A stretch of 64,000 bases of DNA from Kineococcus mangrovi (lineage in GTDB: Bacteria; Actinomycetota; Actinomycetes; Actinomycetales; Kineococcaceae). The stretch covers positions 62,001 through 126,000 of the forward strand of contig NZ_JBGGTQ010000004.1 of assembly GCF_041320705.1 (NCBI RefSeq), given 5' to 3'. Shown here in pieces: positions 61,970 through 64,000 of the stretch; the stretch's first letter is position 1, and each line of letters opens with the position of its first letter. The notes beneath the pieces were generated by a model, which was not told the origin of the DNA, made no database searches, and saw only the letters and a list, made by a program, of their open reading frames with translations. The position numbers and the translations under genes are program-made.

Positions 61970-63157
61970 ATGCGCGCACGCGGTGACGAGAGGGGCCCGG
62001 ACGGGTCCGGCGGTGCCGTCCAGGAGGACGACCGCGCGGACGACGGTCCCGGGGGGCGTTCCGTCGTCGACCTCGTCGACTTCGACCTGGCCGCCCAGGT
62101 CGCCGGCGGCCTCGTCGGGCCGGGGCCGAAGCTGAGCCGCGGCGAGATCGACGACGTCGTCGCCGAGCTGCGCACCGCCGCCGCGGAGGCCGCCGGGCCG
62201 GTCGCGGCCACCGCCCACCTGCCCTCGCCCGACCCGGTGCCGCCCGCCCTCGTCGTGGACCGGGCGTCGTGGGCGCAGGCCAACGTCGACGCCTTCCGCG
62301 CCCTGCTGGGGCCCGTCGTCGTCCCGCACCGCCCCGGGTCCCCGCCCGGACGCGCCGGGCAGGCCGTCGACCGCGCCACCACGGCCGTCGGCCGGCGCAC
62401 CACCGGCGCCGAGCTCGGCAGCCTCCTGGCCTTCCTCTCCAGCCGGGTGCTGGGGCAGTTCGACGTCTTCAACGGCGTCGACGCGCCGCAGGGCCGGGAG
62501 GAACCCGGCCGCCTCCTGCTCGTGGCGCCCAACGTCGTCCAGGTCGAACGGGACCTCGGCGTCGACCCGCACGACTTCCGCCGCTGGGTGTGCCTGCACG
62601 AGGAGGCGCACCGGTTGCAGTTCGGCGCCCACCCGTGGCTGCGCGCGCACGTCACCGCGGAGGCGCGCGGGCTGTCCGCGGAACTGCTGGCGCAGCCGCG
62701 CGACCTGACCGAACGGCTCACCGGCGCCCTGCAGTCGCTGCCGGACGTCCTGCGCGGCACGGCCGAGGGGTCGGGCATCGGCCTGGCCGACCTCCTGCAG
62801 ACCCCCGCCCAGCGCGAGCGCGTCGCGGGCCTGGTGGCCGTCATGTCCCTGCTCGAGGGCCACGCCGACGTCGTCATGGACGAGGTGGGGCCGCAGGTCG
62901 TGCCGAGCGTGGCGACGATCCGGTCCCGCTTCACCCAGCGCCGCAAGGGCGGGGGGAGCCTGGACCAGCTGCTGCGCCGCCTGCTCGGCCTGGACGCCAA
63001 GACGCGCCAGTACGCCGACGGGGCGAAGTTCGTGCGCGGGGTCGTCGGCGCCGTCGGCTGGGACGGGCTCAACGCCGCCTGGACCGGACCGCAGCAGCTG
63101 CCGCGACCGGCCGAGATCGCCGACCCGGCCGCCTGGGTCACCCGCGTCCACGGCTGA
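61970..63157 (+). CDS. Zinc-dependent metalloprotease (DUF2342, F420-associated type)
   Basis: A 395-residue protein of the actinobacterial DUF2342 family, annotated as zinc metalloproteases or as F420-biosynthesis associated. The zinc motif is intact: His210-Glu-x-x-His214 in CLHEEAHRLQF, with a further acidic residue in LLEGHADVVMDEVG. Other conserved parts are FDVFNGVDAPQGREEPGRLLLVAPN and the C-terminal QYADGAKFVRGVV and GLNAAWTGPQQLP. Protease activity is predicted from the motif only. The first 50 residues are low complexity. It sits between dacB and tilS, its usual place in actinobacteria. Confidence 0.88.
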   Translation: MRARGDERGPDGSGGAVQEDDRADDGPGGRSVVDLVDFDLAAQVAGGLVGPGPKLSRGEIDDVVAELRTAAAEAAGPVAATAHLPSPDPVPPALVVDRASWAQANVDAFRALLGPVVVPHRPGSPPGRAGQAVDRATTAVGRRTTGAELGSLLAFLSSRVLGQFDVFNGVDAPQGREEPGRLLLVAPNVVQVERDLGVDPHDFRRWVCLHEEAHRLQFGAHPWLRAHVTAEARGLSAELLAQPRDLTERLTGALQSLPDVLRGTAEGSGIGLADLLQTPAQRERVAGLVAVMSLLEGHADVVMDEVGPQVVPSVATIRSRFTQRRKGGGSLDQLLRRLLGLDAKTRQYADGAKFVRGVVGAVGWDGLNAAWTGPQQLPRPAEIADPAAWVTRVHG

Positions 63158-63160
63158 CCC

Positions 63161-64000
63161 GTGAGCGGGCCGCCCCCGGCCGTCGCGGCGGTCCGCGTCG
63201 CGGTGCGGCGCTGCCTGCGGGGCCTACCTCCCGGCCCGGTCCTCGTCGCCTGCTCCGGCGGGGCCGACTCGACCGCCCTGGCCGCCGCCACCGCGTTCGA
63301 GGCGCGCACCGCCGGCCGCCGCGCCGGGCTCGTCACCGTCGACCACGGCCTGCACCCGGGCTCCGCGGCCGTCGCCGCCCGCGTCGTCGCCCTGGCGGGC
63401 TCCCTCGGGCTCGACCCGGCGCGCGCGGTCCGGGTCGCGGTGGGCCGGACGGGTGGTCTCGAGGCGGCCGCCCGCACCGCCCGGTACGCCGCGCTGGAGG
63501 CCGCCGCGGCCGAGGCCGGGGCGGTCGCGGTGCTGCTCGCGCACACCCTCGACGACCAGGCCGAGACGGTGCTGCTGGGGTTGGCCCGCGGGTCCGGGAC
63601 GCGCTCGCTGGCCGGGATGCCCGCTGTCCGCGGGCTGTTCCACCGCCCCCTGCTCACCGTCCCGCGCGCCACGGTCCGGCAGGCGTGCGCCGAGGAGGAC
63701 CTGCCCGTCTGGGAGGACCCCGCCAACGCCGACGACCGGTTCGCGCGCGTGCGGGTGCGCCGCGACGTGCTGCCGCTGCTGGAGTCCGCCCTCGGTCCCG
63801 GCACCGCCGCGGCCCTGGCCCGCACCGCCCGCGCGGCCCGCGACGACGCCGACGCCCTCGACGCCCTCGCCGCCGGCTCGGACCCGTTCGCGGACGGCTC
63901 GGCCGCGGTGGACGACCTCCTCGCCGCCCCGCCCGCCCTGCGTCGCCGGTGGCTGCGCGCCGCGGCGCTGGCGGCGGGGTGCTCGGCGAGCGCGCTGGGC
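63161..64000 (+). CDS. tilS: tRNA(Ile)-lysidine synthase, 3' end beyond window
   Basis: Modifies C34 of tRNA-Ile(CAU) to lysidine so that it reads AUA. The visible 280 residues contain the PP-loop ATP site [13 protein letters not shown] (Ser32-Ser37). [49 protein letters not shown] and the conserved [22 protein letters not shown] follow. GTG 63161 begins three bases after the metalloprotease stop. The frame runs off the window end without a stop. Confidence 0.95.
   Translation, partial: MSGPPPAVAAVRVAVRRCLRGLPPGPVLVACSGGADSTALAAATAFEARTAGRRAGLVTVDHGLHPGSAAVAARVVALAGSLGLDPARAVRVAVGRTGGLEAAARTARYAALEAAAAEAGAVAVLLAHTLDDQAETVLLGLARGSGTRSLAGMPAVRGLFHRPLLTVPRATVRQACAEEDLPVWEDPANADDRFARVRVRRDVLPLLESALGPGTAAALARTARAARDDADALDALAAGSDPFADGSAAVDDLLAAPPALRRRWLRAAALAAGCSASALG

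Overview
This window is a chromosomal segment of a very high-GC actinobacterium. Coding frames end almost every codon in G or C, GTG starts are common, and the markers are actinobacterial: Ssd/Tad pilus locus, 6C RNA, DUF4244, TadA-associated protein, Lsr2-type DNA-binding domain, proton pyrophosphatase, and F420-associated-type metalloprotease next to tilS. The overall pattern fits Kineosporiales (Kineococcus-like); that placement is inference from gene content and composition, not from a marker comparison.

Layout. 1-1232: 5' part of aspartokinase (minus strand). 1.3-5.2 kb: a patchy accessory stretch of orphan genes with less G/C-rich third positions (hypothetical protein, propeller-like protein, frameshifted lipoprotein, small membrane proteins, a YunG-like protein), ending at a RidA-like gene. 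5.8-9.4 kb: DUF5063, recR, dnaX and the SRP RNA, all minus. 9.4-15.5 kb: three serine tRNAs and tRNA-Arg(ACG), a VapB-like protein, a LytR_C protein, the tRNA deaminase TadA with its associated protein, upp, a PH-domain protein and a chimeric Lsr2/H1-like nucleoid protein. 15.6-25.2 kb: a class B penicillin-binding protein, a 6C RNA, a compact Tad/Flp pilus operon (ssd, ATPase, TadB, TadC, DUF4244, TadE, TadE-like) and a convergent MrfA-like helicase. 25.4-38.4 kb: STAS and anti-sigma-like pair, hppA, a methyltransferase, topA, an MFS-thymidylate kinase fusion, holB and an exported S33 hydrolase. 38.4-41.5 kb: an XRE/cupin regulator divergent from a methyltransferase/flavoprotein/hydrolase operon. 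41.6-49.3 kb: tRNA-Thr(CGT), a DedA protein, two tandem GGDEF-EAL proteins, a dehydrogenase and a small hypothetical protein. 49.5-56.3 kb: metY-metX, then dctA divergent from a CitA/CitB-type two-component system. 56.4-64 kb: an SMP-30 protein, a MerR regulator, an NlpC/P60 hydrolase, ppa, a D-Ala-D-Ala carboxypeptidase, a metalloprotease and the start of tilS.

Functional themes. Replication and repair are represented by dnaX, recR, holB, tmk, topA and the helicase. Cell wall work is done by the class B PBP, the PBP4-type carboxypeptidase and the NlpC/P60 protein. Translation genes include four tRNA types besides the serine set's duplicates, TadA (whose expected substrate tRNA-Arg(ACG) lies 4 kb away) and TilS. 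Sulfur amino acid synthesis (metY, metX) follows a short possible leader ORF. Two pyrophosphatases, one membrane-bound and proton pumping and one soluble, are both present. Several genes have a TANNNT box 6-8 nt before the start codon, the pattern of leaderless transcripts.

The most interesting items are the 6C RNA beside ssd, the chimeric Lsr2/H1-like protein, the MFS-thymidylate kinase fusion, the regulated XRE/cupin-methyltransferase-flavoprotein-hydrolase cassette, the two single-event frameshifts in the accessory stretch, a 31-bp perfect inverted repeat before topA, and possible leader ORFs ahead of metY and the NlpC/P60 gene. There is no CRISPR array, insertion sequence, prophage or rRNA in the window.
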